Under the pieces are notes generated by a model. It was given only the letters and a program-made list of their open reading frames with translations. It ran no database searches and was not told where the DNA came from. Below, piece by piece: positions 25,141-38,269 of a DNA stretch of 64,000 bases. Position numbers and translations under genes: made by a program. The stretch's first letter is position 1. Each line of letters starts with the position of its first letter. The stretch spans positions 21,344,967-21,408,966 of the forward strand of contig JADWOT020000006.1 of assembly GCA_036345935.2 (NCBI GenBank), read 5' to 3'. The DNA comes from Taenia hydatigena (lineage: Eukaryota > Platyhelminthes > Cestoda > Cyclophyllidea > Taeniidae).

Positions 25141-27430
25141 CTACTTTGAACAGAGGTGATCTTTTAAGAAGTCACAAAACATGCAATTGACTTCTTTTAC
25201 CCTTCAATTCCTCAACAATTCAGCGTCTGGTTCTACCCTCTGACGATGGTACAATGAATGCACTCAATGCAGAAGTCGTGGTTGCAGGACTGGTTTACCT
25301 CATTAACTTTGCAGAAACTCGTCAATACTATTTGTGAAACAGCTCTACTCCACACCAGTCCATACTGTCTTCTCCGATGCAATAAACAGTTAGCAAGTGG
25401 ATTACTGAAGTCCTCTCCTTCAGTTGTGAAGCTTCCTTTTGGGCCACTTGAACGATTGCAGCGGCTTTGCCTCCTTTGGCCGTGTCTTTGTTGTGTTAGC
25501 TGAAAATTAATGCGCTGCAGAACGGCGACTCCATCTGGATTGCACTGCCTTTTTTATACTATGGAACAAACAACGAATGATAGACGACCCCTGCGCGTAG
25601 CCTACGGCTCCATCTGCGTTTACGTTTCGGTGCACACAACTAAGTCACATCTCAGTCGTCGACACGCACTCTGGAGGACTAATGAACCCCCAAGACTAAT
25701 TGTTACTTTGCAGTACGTGAGATCTATTGAAATCCAACTTATTTCGTGACATAAAATGTCACATATGTGTGGCATGCGCATTTCATTGATGCATCACTAC
25801 TGAGTGCAACATTCACAGCTTTGTTATAAATCAGTGCTTCCAACCAATGGAACAGTTCTCTCTGAAACATCGGAAACCCAAAGGATTGTGGAGGTTGCGA
25901 TTTCGATAGCCGATAGCGTTACACAGACGATATTGTCCAGAATGACGCGCTCTGTCACGTCATAGTAGCGAACACCCAGAGGCCAAAACAGACATCGTAA
26001 TTGCAAGCCCTCACCAGTCCCGTTACCAGGCCACTAAGATCCCAACATCCACCAGGTCACGGTATCAAGAATAGGTCAATTTCGCCATCTCATTTCTGCC
26101 TTTTAAATCCGTGTTTAAGGGCAGACTCGCATCAGATGGTTAGCGCAACCGTAATCTCGCATGCCATTAAAGAGGGAGCAGTAGATGCCTTGAATGGATC
26201 GAGTCCCTGCTTAGTTACTGATTCTCCTCCTCATCACTCACAAAAAATAGAGTAGAAAAAGGTTTGGCAAATATGATGAAAGGTACAAAGGTGATATTGA
26301 GTTTAAAAAAAAAGGAAAAGCAAAGGAAGCCAAATTTAAAAAAAAATAAGTTGAGAGGCAACCAAGACAAAATTAAGGTAATTAAGTCTAAGGGAACTCA
26401 TTTGGAGGACACAGTTAAGCCTATACATACATGATTATTGTCACAGGGATGTAAAAAAACAAATTCCTCTTCATTGTCACACCTCTGCATCCCAGTAGGA
26501 TATATTGTCAAGAAAATGAGAATCAAACAGCTTAGTCTCATCGGTGGTGAAGGAAGTTGTTCTTGTCACTTGAAATGCTGAAAATTGAGCCCACGTTCAA
26601 TAAACTTTTTCATGCCTAAAATACCATACAATTAATTGTGAAATTTCGTAAAGTAGAAAACAATTTTAACTCTTTTTACGTTATTATTGCGTGTATGGGA
26701 TTGCGGTGTGCACGAAGTTTCAATCGAATCACCACCACGTACAATTCGTATTCAATATCAAGTCAACACCAAGTGGTCGGGGTTACCATTTGAGTTATGA
26801 GTCAGTTGTGCTGAATACACTCGTTAGCACTGGACAGTTATGTTTATTGGATGTGTATACCTACACGTCCACATGAATGCTGCTCTTCGCAATGATGATC
26901 AGGAAGTTCTGCGTTGAGCCAATGCATGTGACAGGGGCAGAGAAAGACTTCATCCGACAGTACCCAAACGACCGTGCCTACATGGAAGCTGCTTTTAACG
27001 AACCAAAAGGCATCGCAACGGTCTTCAATACGCGTTCAAAGCTACAAACGCCTTTGCATTACAGAAATAAAACAATCTGTGCGAAAAAACCTGTTTATTC
27101 CAGTTCAAAGGGTACTTTGTGCTGCTACGCACATCCACTTGACTGTGCGCAGTGACGAAAGCAATTGTTCACCTCCAGTTTCTCATCAAAACGGTGCACA
27201 AAATACACAATCCAGCATTTCCACACCCTCTTTTCACCAAATGACAAAATCATACAAGTAGGAAAGGCCAAGCGTAGTCCCTAAATCAACCTGAGCACCC
27301 AGAGCTGAGGCTGATAGTAATAGGACAACGGATGATGCCAGGCCTGCAGCAGTCAAAAGACCTCAAAACGCATCAGAAGAAAGAGTCGCCTAATATGAAG
27401 CTATATGCCAGCAAATCATACCAGACCTAC
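25141..27430. other. Unassigned region with A-rich runs
   Basis: No gene recognised. A-rich runs occur at about 26300-26350. A plus-strand frame at 26877-27155 has no motif. Confidence 0.25.
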
Positions 27431-29489
27431 CATTTGCCACCGGTATTGCACGGGGATGGGAGCTGTGGAAGCGCCACCTAGTCATCGGGTATAACGAGAC
27501 TGAAATCGCTCAGGTGTAGGTCAATCTAAATAAGGACAGAACCACATATTCATTAAGTGCAATTCATCCTTATCAGCGGGATTCAGTGCGTAAACAGTGT
27601 AATCCGAGCGATAACTTTCTTGAATTTGGCACCTTGCATCATTCGGTCCTCAGACGAAAAGTGCTATTCTGCTTCGGAGGCTGAAGGCTACGTCACCCTC
27701 ACTCACCGCTCCCCATCCCATACATGAGGTCACGACATAATCACCTCCGTCATGAGAGTCTCCTTCACCCTTTAACAGCAACCGACTGCTACCTATTTAG
27801 GAAATACGTCAGCTTCTTTAATACTTAGCTCCTTCTCGAATGGACGTGCTACAATTTCGCAGTCACGTTGTAAGTGAACTGGGAGAAACACGGCCATCGT
27901 CCAGCGTCTTCAGGCTTTGGATTGGTTTTGAGGAATCAACCGCCGTCAAAAACATAATTAGGGAGAAAGTCAAAGTCTCTATGAAAACGTGAAACCATAA
28001 AATGTCCCGCGGAACTCATAAATTCCATCGCACGCGCCACCGCTGCAACATACATAATACTTTCGGATGTTTTTGTCCACCTTCGGGGAACCACTTCACC
28101 CCGCCATGCCAAATTTGACGTCTCCCCAAACTCCAAGTTACCACATTGCGCATTCGTACATAGAAACACCACCCCCAGACGCTGGCGAGTATTCACCATA
28201 ACCCACAACTCAAATCAAATCTACAAACTTGCAAACGCACACAAGTGAAAATGCACAGGGGGTTCAGTGACTTACTTTAGTGAGTAAATCAGATACACGC
28301 ATCCGTGTTGTGGGTAAAGGCGGTAGATTTGTTATTGTCTTCCCCAATGACACGACTTCAAAAATGATTCGTTCCAATGACACCCGCTTCACCATCAATT
28401 CTTGCAAATTCTGCAAAATTGAAAAAAAAGTAGAGAGGAGAACATGCTTGAGAAAGGGAAAGAGTAAGGAAGCGGTGGTAGAAACTGCACCCAGCCAGTT
28501 TACGGGCGTCGCCACTCACAGTGATTTCTTCCAGCGACGCGTCCAGATCTTCGAGCGTGTCCATCTCGTCGGAGAGACCTCTAATCCGTTGTACAAGTGA
28601 ATCTATCACTTCTTCACCAACCTCATGCGTACTCGCCAGTTTCGCCATCGCAGAATCCAAAGCTGTGTTCGCTGCCAAGTACAGCTGTAGCACCACTTCA
28701 TCCAAGGCTTCAATAATCCTATCCTTAGCCCTTTTTTCCGTCTTCAAAGTAGGATATTTCGACTTTAAGAAAGCTAATTGGTGAGACAGATCAGTCATCT
28801 TGGCATGCAGCATCAGGATGTACTATATGAAGGAAAAGAAGAGGCAGACACGCATAAAATTCAGTAAAATATGGCCGCGTACTTTCACTCAACCTACTCA
28901 ACATAATCTCATTTGGATAGGCATGATACAATAGTGAGAAAGAAGTAAATATATTCTCTATCGTTGCTAACTACAGGAATATTGTGCCAGACAACATAAG
29001 ATGACATTGAAAATTCCCTCGTCTCGCAAGTAACCATTACCGAAATACTTTCCCTTTACGGATGCTGTCTCTGAAATGCTCGGCTTCTAAATTGCAGCCA
29101 TTCGACACAATGCCCCTCACCAACTTCAAAAGACAATCACACATCACACATGGCCAACAATATATCGTGTATCAAGGCTTGTTTGAGTGGATATTTCTTA
29201 ACTTGCAGAAGGAAGAGAAAGTTACACCAAAATTCGAACATTACTTATGCTTACATAGTTGCGGTGACTCTCGAGACACTTCGAACAGACCTCACGGCGA
29301 CAATGGTGGCAAAAGTCCAACAGTCTGGTATCAACTAGTCTCCCACAGGTGCTACAAGGTGTGGACAAAAGTATTTCCTCACCAGCCTGCATTGCACCCA
29401 TTGATGTCCCCCCCATCTCCTTCCATTTATCATTCAGCTCCTGCTTCTCCTGCTTCTGCCCCTGAATCTTCTGCGCACCAACGTCATAA
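27431..29489 (-). pseudogene. Headless B-box/coiled-coil remnant of the RING/RRM family (C2)
   Basis: Exons 29489-29255 (Gln/Lys-rich linker and B-box-like finger CSTC...CHHC...CSKC..SH), 28822-28520 and 28410-28276 (coiled coil, the second exactly 135 bp as in all paralogues) are open and phase-compatible. The linker exon (27535-27431) has an in-frame TAG at 27480-27478 and ends in a different phase from its sisters. No RING exon precedes it directly and no RRM exon follows. It may be a fragment, or an alternative 3' end of the gene just upstream: the donor at 30665 (phase 2) would join the acceptor at 29489 in frame. Confidence 0.6.
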
Positions 29490-29804
29490 CTGAAATGCAG
29501 AACATAAAGCGAAATGCTCTTTTAAGGCTCTGGCACTACAATCAGACGTGGAATTTCTCTAATTGGGATGTGCTCCCCCTTTTCCTAACACATGACCCTT
29601 GAATACAAGCTTCCTCCCAACATCTGCACCTCCTATCAAACTCCTGAAAATAAGTCGAATGAGTGAGTCTATCACGAATTCCTTACAAGGAGGTTCACGG
29701 AATCCCAGTATGGAAAGAAAAGTTCTCCAAGTTCAGAACTATTGAACTATCCTACTCACTACTCCTACACAATGATGACGAAATTCGAACATATTGCGGG
29801 TTAC

Positions 29805-32276
29805 TTACGGAGTTTTCTGATTGTCTGTAAACTTTTTGGTCAGCTTGTTGGGTATGAAGGGTTGTATTTGCACCAATTTATCGTCGATTATGTACCACTG
29901 AGCAGAGGTGGCCAATTTAGCAATCTCGGGGCGTTCAAACACCACTACAGCGAAGCCTCTTTTGGCATTAACGTCGGCCTTCTTTACTGGGCCCAGTTTT
30001 GATAACGCTGCCTTCAGAGAATCCACTGTCGTTGTGCGTGAAATACCACCAACGAAAATCATTTGTTGCTCCTGTAGAGGTGGCTCAGGTACTGGCGCAG
30101 ATACAGTTGGAGGTGCAAACAGAGGTAGCGAGGGAAACTTTAAACTCGACCTATTTGCCGTATCCCACGGTGATTGGGGCTTGGAAGTACCTTGCCTGGA
30201 AAACATGTGCAAACTATTCCTAATTTGGCCAAATTCCACAATAAGCAATTAAAAATGGAATATACGGCCCCACATTCTGTTAAACTGCAGTAAATACGTA
30301 TTTGATCTTATTTAACGCATAGATGGCCTAAGCGATGCCTGTTTGTCTTCCTTTTGCCCCACAGTCAAGGGTTGACTTTATCAGAAGAGACTTCTAAGAC
30401 TTCCTGAAACGACTTAGGATACTAGGGAGAGGACTGGATTTCTGAGTGGCTGACGAGGTTTGCAGGTGATGGTGGAGCCACACAGAGTTTAACAATTGCC
30501 CACTAAGCAAACCCGTAAAACACCTTTCCATTTCTTTACAAATTCCATATGAAAGCGAAGTTGCATAGAAAATTGAGGCATCTTATATGGGCGATGCTTC
30601 TAGCATTCGACTACATCACATCTTCCTTCTACTTGGAAAACAATAATGTAACGGAAAAACACACCTATTTGTGGCGATATATTCCTTCACTGTAACCCTC
30701 GCACCGCGGATAAATTGTATTGGTTGGGAGACGGCTTTGTGCACAGACTCCCCACTCTCAAACGTAACAGAGCCAAATGATTTGTGAGGTGAAACAAAGC
30801 AGTCCTTCACAGTCCCGTAGAGCGAAAAGTAATCCTTCAACTCTTCACAATTCATCTTCGCCGGAATACCGTCGATTAAGATCTGCTTTGACGTGGTAGC
30901 ATCGCGGATGACACTGCCGTCTTCTCTGTTCTTGCTTTTACAGCTAAATGAAAGCCACAAGATAAAGCTACTCTCACTCAAGTAAAGGCGAATAATATAT
31001 TAACTTCACCTGCTTTGGAGGACATTCTCTTCCTGATCTGTCACGTCCTCAATAAAGCTTATCTGAATGGATTAAAATGATAAGATGATAACGCAAACAG
31101 CGAAGGTAACACTGTGGTCTTCTCCATCTCCCATTCGACCAGGCAGCGAAACACCTATGCCTACGAATTCCAACCATTCAGACACAAAACCTTTATTAAT
31201 GCCTACATAAGGCAGCTGTATGTCACGGAAGTATAGAAACAAAACAGCACAAAACTACCACAGATGCCTGCAAAATATATGCAAGAAATAAAGGACCGCC
31301 CATTGGGCTGTGTTTAGACAGACACTTCACACCTTATGAAAAAGAGAGATCAGTGGATCGCTGCCGTCATTCTTCGCCTGATGCTTCGGAGCTTGGTTCT
31401 GTCTACTGGCCTGTTGTTGATCGTCATTCCGGTTCTGGTTCGAATTCTGCTGCTGCTGCTGCTGCTGTTGCTGTTGCCAGGAGAGCTGATTGAGCTGTAT
31501 CAAAATTGCGTAATTGGGACGGAGTTCAGCTACGTCACACGTCGCACGACACTGAACACAATATGACGTCGTGGCACTATCATTTGACAGCAGGCAGGGC
31601 CTCAAGCAGAACGTGTGCCCACATGGCAGACTGTACGGATTGCTTATCCTTCTCAGCACAATGAAAAATACAAAGATTACTGGTAAGGGAAGGGTTTGGC
31701 AATGTGATCTTGATCTCAGACACATACATGTAATCAGTACTTCACACCCTGAATATCCCACTCTACCGCCACAGGCACCGCTGGAAAGGAAGCTTTTGCG
31801 TGAGGAAATGCAAGAGGCATTGCAGAGTTGGAGAAGACGCACAGATGAGCCACTACTGGTGCGTGGAAAACTACACATCAATTCTTGTTGCCATCACATA
31901 AACGATCAAGCTCTACTCTGAACTACGCGGATCTTACAGGCTCGGTCAGGTAAGATTTTATCGAACGGTACGGGCTCATGCCCTCCGCTCCTTACCCACT
32001 GCTAGATCCTACTAGTCCTCTTCATTCCGTGTTGGCCCATTTCGCGCTTTCAAACGCATGACAGAAAGTGATAACTACGTCTTGAACTGAACGATACCTC
32101 TTCCTCTGCAAACTCTCAAAGCTGAATCACTCACTGATCTATTCAGGGGATGTCCGTCATTAGGTAGGTATGTACGATTTTCAATTTTTCCGCATCGTAT
32201 TACTGTTATAACAATCAAATCACTTTATGCACATAACTTACAATTTTTTGCACGCCCCGCAAATTAGATCCGCCAT
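29805..32276 (-). CDS. RING protein with two RRMs and a polyglutamine linker (paralogue C1)
   Basis: Five-exon model, 358 aa: 32276-32242, 31651-31333, 31062-31010, 30943-30665, 30195-29805; all phases agree. RING: CGAC in exon 1, then CGHTFCLRPC and CVQC. A run of about ten glutamines follows the RING, then a Gln/Asn-rich linker. Instead of B-box and coiled coil, a 53-bp linker exon leads to an RRM (about 156-226, RNP2 ILIDGI) and a Pro-rich spacer to a second RRM (about 274-347, RNP2 IFVGGI, RNP1 RGFAVVVF). Without the coiled coil it should not dimerise as TRIM proteins do. RING followed by RRM recalls CNOT4 in layout only. The acceptor of exon 4 could instead lie 9 bp further in, without changing frame. 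Confidence 0.7.
31447..31480. repeat. CTG/CAG run encoding polyglutamine
   Basis: Read on the minus strand it is mostly CAG, encoding about ten glutamines after the RING of paralogue C1. A likely length-variable site. Confidence 0.85.
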
Positions 32277-32392
32277 TGCTGCGGCACACTTCCACCTGAT
32301 GAAGTGTTGGCGTGTAGATGAGATGCATACCCCGTCTCCAAACCAGCGTGCACTCTGGCCATTTCTATTGGTCCTGCCTTTTGGCGATGTAA

Positions 32393-32397
32393 CCAAT
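32393..32397 (-). promoter_or_regulatory. CCAAT box of paralogue C1
   Basis: CCAAT in the context GTAACCAATCAG, 117 bp upstream of the ATG at 32276; a second CCAAT (in AACCAATGG) follows within 30 bp. Same context as the boxes at 5011 and 40261. Confidence 0.5.
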
Positions 32398-32429
32398 CAG
32401 TACAATGCATTGCCACAGTCCAACCAATG

Positions 32430-35400
32430 GTTTTCTTCGCATGACTTCGCCTGATACATGAGACAAAGCTAAGCCTGCCACGCTAGTAATCCATTTGCCT
32501 ACTCCACTGTTGCATCTTATTTAATGCCGCATATTAACAACTTGAGTGAAGCAGAGCGCATAGGGTCGCGTGTCTCAAATCTTATTCAGTTGCGAAAGCT
32601 GCATTGATCGTGTGCCAATATGCAACGAATGTGCAAGCATGCCTAGTGCGTGAAGGAATAGACGCCTTCACTTGAAACCATTGCAGAGGTTGACAATGAT
32701 GGTGACTGTACCAATTTTGTGTCTCAATTAAATGCTTTGGCCCTCTATGCGCTATTTGCTCTCGTAGGTGGTTAAATATTACCTTCACTGGTTATATTCG
32801 AACTCATCGGTCTTCAAATTAGTGTATAGGCACATAGTCCTTCTATCTCCTCCCCTTTCCTCTTTCGTGCTCTCAAATATGTCAACAAAGAAAGCCAAGA
32901 CGCTCTCTGTAAATCCATCATGAAGTCAGAGGTGATGCGCATGGGGTCGTCAAGTTTAGCCATAATATCAGCTGTTATGCCATAGCAACGAAACGTCCTT
33001 AGTCTCTTGGTAGAAAAAAGGACATAGTTTGCACTGTTTCGGTGCATCACATTTGCTGAACAATTTATTTCTGGTTGTGGATTGATCGTCATTTAAATGA
33101 CTCCTATCTCGTCAGCTACGTCGGTGTAACCTCCCTTCCACAAACTCTATTTCACTGCGACACCCCATCTTGTCGCCTCTTGCTCAAATAGGCGTTCTGT
33201 GTACGTCTCCAGCCTCTCAGCCTCTCCGAACGTCAACAGTTAAACGGATAAGCGTTGCCTCTGAAATCGTCTTAGGACATTGCAGATCGAATGAGAGCTA
33301 CATCTTCCCTGAGACCCTAATCGGCTAGCAAAACGATTTCCGATTATTTGACAAGAGAAATAGGTCGTGTTGTAGATATGCGAGGCGTAAAATGAGGAAA
33401 TTTAGTCGGATATCTAATGAAGGAAAAGGACAGATGGCACTAGTCACGTCGAATGTTCAAGTTCAAGGAGGACTAGTACCTAAATAATGCCACACATCAC
33501 ACCATGAGCATTCACCAAAAGTTACTGCAAGTCCTTCCAATCAGTAGCAATAAATAGTTTTCCGTCATTTCTTCCACTATTTTCGGTGAGTAGAATCTTT
33601 GCATTCTTCCATCTCACCTAATGCCACAAAAAAAATCGACAACTCTATTACTGACGTGCTCCCCAGCCCTAGACCTTTCAAGGTCATCGATGCTTTTGTG
33701 ATTGGTTAGTTTAACATTTACTATAATTAATGGTTTAATTGTCATTACTAAAGGAGAAATTGTAATGCTGAAAAACAAATCAAGTGCTACAGTGGAGCGA
33801 AAGCATTATGCAAAATACTGATCCATGAGAGTTATTTCAGGAAATTTGTGAGGGATGTGATTTAGTGGCTGTTGACAAGCTCAATTGAAAAGGTGAGGAG
33901 AGCATGATATATTTGTTGTTTATTTACCGAAGTCGTCTCAGAGACGGCTTTTTTCAATGCAGCATTTTTTTTGAAGAGATATGATTTGTGTAATTTAACG
34001 GACTGAATTTATCCTTCACAGGTACCATTGGATAGTTCAGTATAACTTCACCTGCTCTTTGAGTCTCAGGGTGATCTACCATCTCCACCGGTGGTAGAGA
34101 TCCTTAAGCTGAAGTGACCCCTATCATTTGAATCACCGAGGCAACATTGAGTCTTGGCAATGCAGTGAACGCACTACATCCCTACCCCTACTATCTGGAG
34201 CACATGTGACGCGCGGGTTAGCATATAGAACTATCCAGGATGCCTGGCAAAAGTCGCATCGAGTGTGTTGCACTCAGCACTAATCAAATCACTGCCACAA
34301 GTAACGATAAAATCATAAGAACTTGAGACCTCTATGCGAGATGACTGCTGTTGGAAATGGCAAGTGTCTTTTCAAATGCTATCAGTTAGGTCACATCGTG
34401 GAGGGTGAGCTGTCTGGTGCTAAACAGCCCGCCTTGTCGTGATGAACCAAACAATGGCTGGACCTGCTTGCAACCCGGTCTACATTTCCCCAAATCCCGG
34501 CACATTCAAGGTCCGTCTAAACACGTCCACTGTTTGCATTATTTAAAGAGGAGAATTCACGAATACAGAGATTAACTGATTGATAAAAGGCGAAATTCGT
34601 CCTGCAACACCTACTTAACCACTAATTTACTTGGTTGAACTAGGCGTCACGAATACATGACACATGCTTCATCCCCACCTGACATTCCATCTACCCAAAT
34701 TATTTTGACAATTCACCAATGACAGTTAATACTTTTCGTATTTCAACCCAACTCGACTATCCCATAGCGTCCTTAAGAGGAGTTTAGATCCGACAGTCCA
34801 TCTGTGCTGTGATGGGCAGTACAAATATTAATAGGTCTAGGGGAGCGATGAAGAGATATCGACATTACCTTATTAACAGTAACGCCATCCCCTTATCAGG
34901 AGAGAAACGTCTCGACTTCCACACACTCATTACTGCATTTCTGAATTCCAAACTTGCCTTTCGGGAGCAATTCACATCTCACGTACAGGGCAACACAAGA
35001 TTTTAAGGAGCAGTGGTCGACCAATTAGGGAGAAAAACACATACACAGGGTGATTTAAGGTGCCGTGGGAAAAAAATTAAAGAGGAATGAATAGGGGGAT
35101 GAAGTTACACCTTCCTTCCATACCTAAATCGCTCATCTTGAGAAGACGGAAAGACGGATTCCCCCTTTGAATCACATATCGCTACCTCAGAAGTTGGTGG
35201 AAAGGGAAATGCTACTCCGCCACTTGAAATGCAGAAAACTTCTCTCAACCAACTCAACCGTCACACAATGCACTGTGACCCCTCGTAAGGAATGGATCCA
35301 AGTCAGCCTCATTCCCATTTGCTCACACAACTCTTGTCAAGTCGGGGGTGCCATTTGTGTTGTAAGTCCGTTTTTACCGCCTGCACACGCCAGGGCATGG

Positions 35401-36034
35401 GTGAATAAGCCACCACCTCGCCAGCAAAGATCTGTGACCTCAAACCACCGAATAGCCAAATCCATCGCGTACATAGAACACCTCACACACGATGAACGCG
35501 GCAACGATAGCATGTTGGGTCACCTGCGTCTGTTAGCAACGCGTTTCTCTGGTTTCAGCGTCTCCAACACCGCTGTCCGCGCGATTAGTTCGTGAAATGG
35601 CATTGAGGCAAGCTGCCAAATTCGTCCGTGCTGAGTACTATTACGAAAGCCTGATAGACAAGGGCGCGGTGAGGGAGCATATTGAATCTAGGGACCGGCA
35701 TTTGGCCTTCTACTGGGAGAAGTGATGGGAATGCGTGCGCCACCAGTAGGGCATTTCTAGTCAGCTTTCCAAAGGAATCCATTCTCGTTGCTCATTACCG
35801 CACATTATAGAGGGGCCTTCTCCAGCTGATTCTCCCCATTGGCTATTGTCACGACTTAGGTGAGCTAGTAAGAAATTCCTTCCTCCAGATGACATAAGTC
35901 AACCCAGACAAGCTACAAGAACGCCATCCCCAACTTTTATCGGGGATCAGAAGCAATTTTCAAATATAAGCACCGTAAGGAAAACGGATCCGAACAGGTA
36001 AAGTCAAATTATCAAGTTCACTACTTCGAAACGC
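32430..36034. other. Intergenic region
   Basis: No gene recognised. It holds one of two copies of a 28-bp near-identical string (33678-33705) and the weak repeat near 34230-34290. The open frame at 35167-35595 on the plus strand has no motif. Confidence 0.3.
33678..33705. repeat. 28-bp string shared with 40462-40489
   Basis: Begins TCAAGGTCA, an orphan nuclear-receptor half-site of the SF-1/ERR type, and ends TGTGATTGG with an inverted CCAAT. It differs from the 40.46 kb copy at one base. It could be a short duplicated fragment of the cluster promoter or a shared regulatory element. Confidence 0.45.
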
Positions 36035-38238
36035 TCAACCACGCTCATCTGGCAAGGAGACACGAAGATCCACATCATTGAGGCGTGGAGAAGGCGCCAC
36101 CACTGCCATTTGGACCGCCTCCAAAGAAGAAAAATCGACGAAGGCTTTGCGCGCTGCTTGATCCACCTTCACACTAGTGATTGTACCGAATTGATCAAAG
36201 AGTTTTTTGATGCTCTTCTTACTGGTCTGAAGTGGAAGATCGTGAACAACCAGCCGATGTCCCGCTTTGTCGCCAGTGGAAGGCGCCGCTTTTCTGCCAA
36301 TGGACACATTGAGCAGTTAGATTCACTAAAATATGCATCACACTGCTGCATTGACAGTACAGCTCACCTTGAAGCTCGTGCAGATGTACGTTGAACGATG
36401 ATGACATTCCCGCAGAGTTGATGAGGACGCGCCTTGAGAACGGCCTCCACTTCCTGTGGTGTGCTCATGCTTACCAAGGCAAAGCCTTGTGGCTTTTTAC
36501 GACCACGACCTGGTACCAGGTTGACACTTGTGACTGTTCCGTACTGAGAGAAGTAGTCGCTCAAGGTCTGCTGTGTAGTCGACGATTCCAGATTACTAAC
36601 GCGCAGGCGCAATTCATTTACTTTGGGCCTACTGCCTGTAGCACTTCCCTCGCCTTCGTTACCTGCCTTATCCTCATTCCTAAAAGAAATACATTACCAC
36701 CTTCCTCAGAGACTGACGAAAGCCTTTACCGCGTCGCTCAGCTCAGGTTTCAAGTCTCCCCTTTCGTTTACTTTCACGCATAAATTAAGATGTAATACCT
36801 ACCGAATTCTTGAGAAAATAGGGCTGTCACGACTACCTGGCTGCATTTAGTGCTCCTTTTCTTTTACCTCTGCTCAATTTCGTCCGAGTTCTGCACCTCA
36901 CCTCAGACAGCAGACACAGCGATTTGTTCAACTTACTGTCAACCTACGGGGACTGATAAACTTTTTAACGTGCTAAGGAAACACTAATATGTGCTCTGTG
37001 CAACTGTCACTTAAGCCGAGCGAAACAAAACAAAGGACATCAGAATGCAAGCGACGAAAGTGCAACAACACCAAAATGAAATTAAGGAGCAACAGGGACT
37101 CAGAAAAGGGGCTTCCCAAGTCCACAGAAAAGAATAAAGAGTGGCCTACTTGGCAGAGGAGATGGCCGCCTTCTTCTTCAAACTGAAGGGCCTCACACTT
37201 ACGGGGCCACCTTCGATAAAGTGCGGGCAGTCGGCCAGTGCGCGAGCGGCGTGTGCCTCCTCCCTGAAGGTCACAAAGGCGAAGCACCTCGACTCCTTAG
37301 TCTTTAAGTCTCGCGCAATGCAGCAGTTAGCGACGGCACCGTACTGGGCAAAGTGCTGGCGTAACTGACTCTCCGTGTGATTCAACCGCAAACCACCAAC
37401 ATACAGCTTCACCCGGGACTTCTCCACGGCGGTGTTGGGCGAGGTGGCGGTTCTTTTTCCAAGCACATATCAACAACATTAGAAATTTCTTACCCTGGTC
37501 CAACTCATCTACCTCTCCTCCCTCTACTTCACCATCTTTACCTCCTAATTTCGCTCGCTTTTATGCTAAACTTACTAGTCTTATCACCTCAAGCCTTAAG
37601 GTAAAGAGGAAACCTAAACTACCTTTCTCACACCTACCCTTTCTGATTCCCCAATAAAATGACACGTGAAGGAGGAGTACGATCATTATGCCGCACATAC
37701 CTCTGTTCCCCAGTATCGAGCCGAGAGAAAAGGCGTGGAAGTCGAGAAAACGACAACACTCCATCACCGATGACAAGATTGAATTCGCTCAAGTGTTGAT
37801 CAATCTAAACAGGAACGAAACAATGTGTGCGCCAGACCTCATTCACCTTTAACGTTGAAACCCAATGATTTTTGAGAAATTGGCAATCAAAAACACGCTC
37901 ATCAAGAAAGTCGAATGCACCATATAATGTGGAGAGACATCAATCATGCCTCCCTCCCCTAGCCTTAGTCGCCCTCTTCCCCTCCTATTCTCCCTTTTCC
38001 AGCCCTATTAAATGGAGATTAATAGTTAGCAAAAACCAGAAATTCCACCACGCGCCACCACTCAAACGCATGATGCTTTGCATTCCACCTCTAACAACGC
38101 TGGAGTGTCCACTCCAAGTTCCATCTATTCAATTCATACCGGTGGAAACCATATTTACCTTCCCATTTATATGAAGTACCACAGCTTCCCAGGCGCAGTC
38201 AGACGCGGAAATACATTTGCTAGAAATCGCATCTCCAT

Positions 38239-38269
<31 letters not shown>

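Noticed and set aside
26930..27150. Possible RRM C remnant (string KAFVALNAY) downstream of the headless fragment C2
   Set aside because: Similarity is short, interrupted by stops, and could not be extended with confidence.
35167..35595. 142-codon plus-strand open frame
   Set aside because: No domain, no start or splice context, and composition not protein-like; treated as chance.
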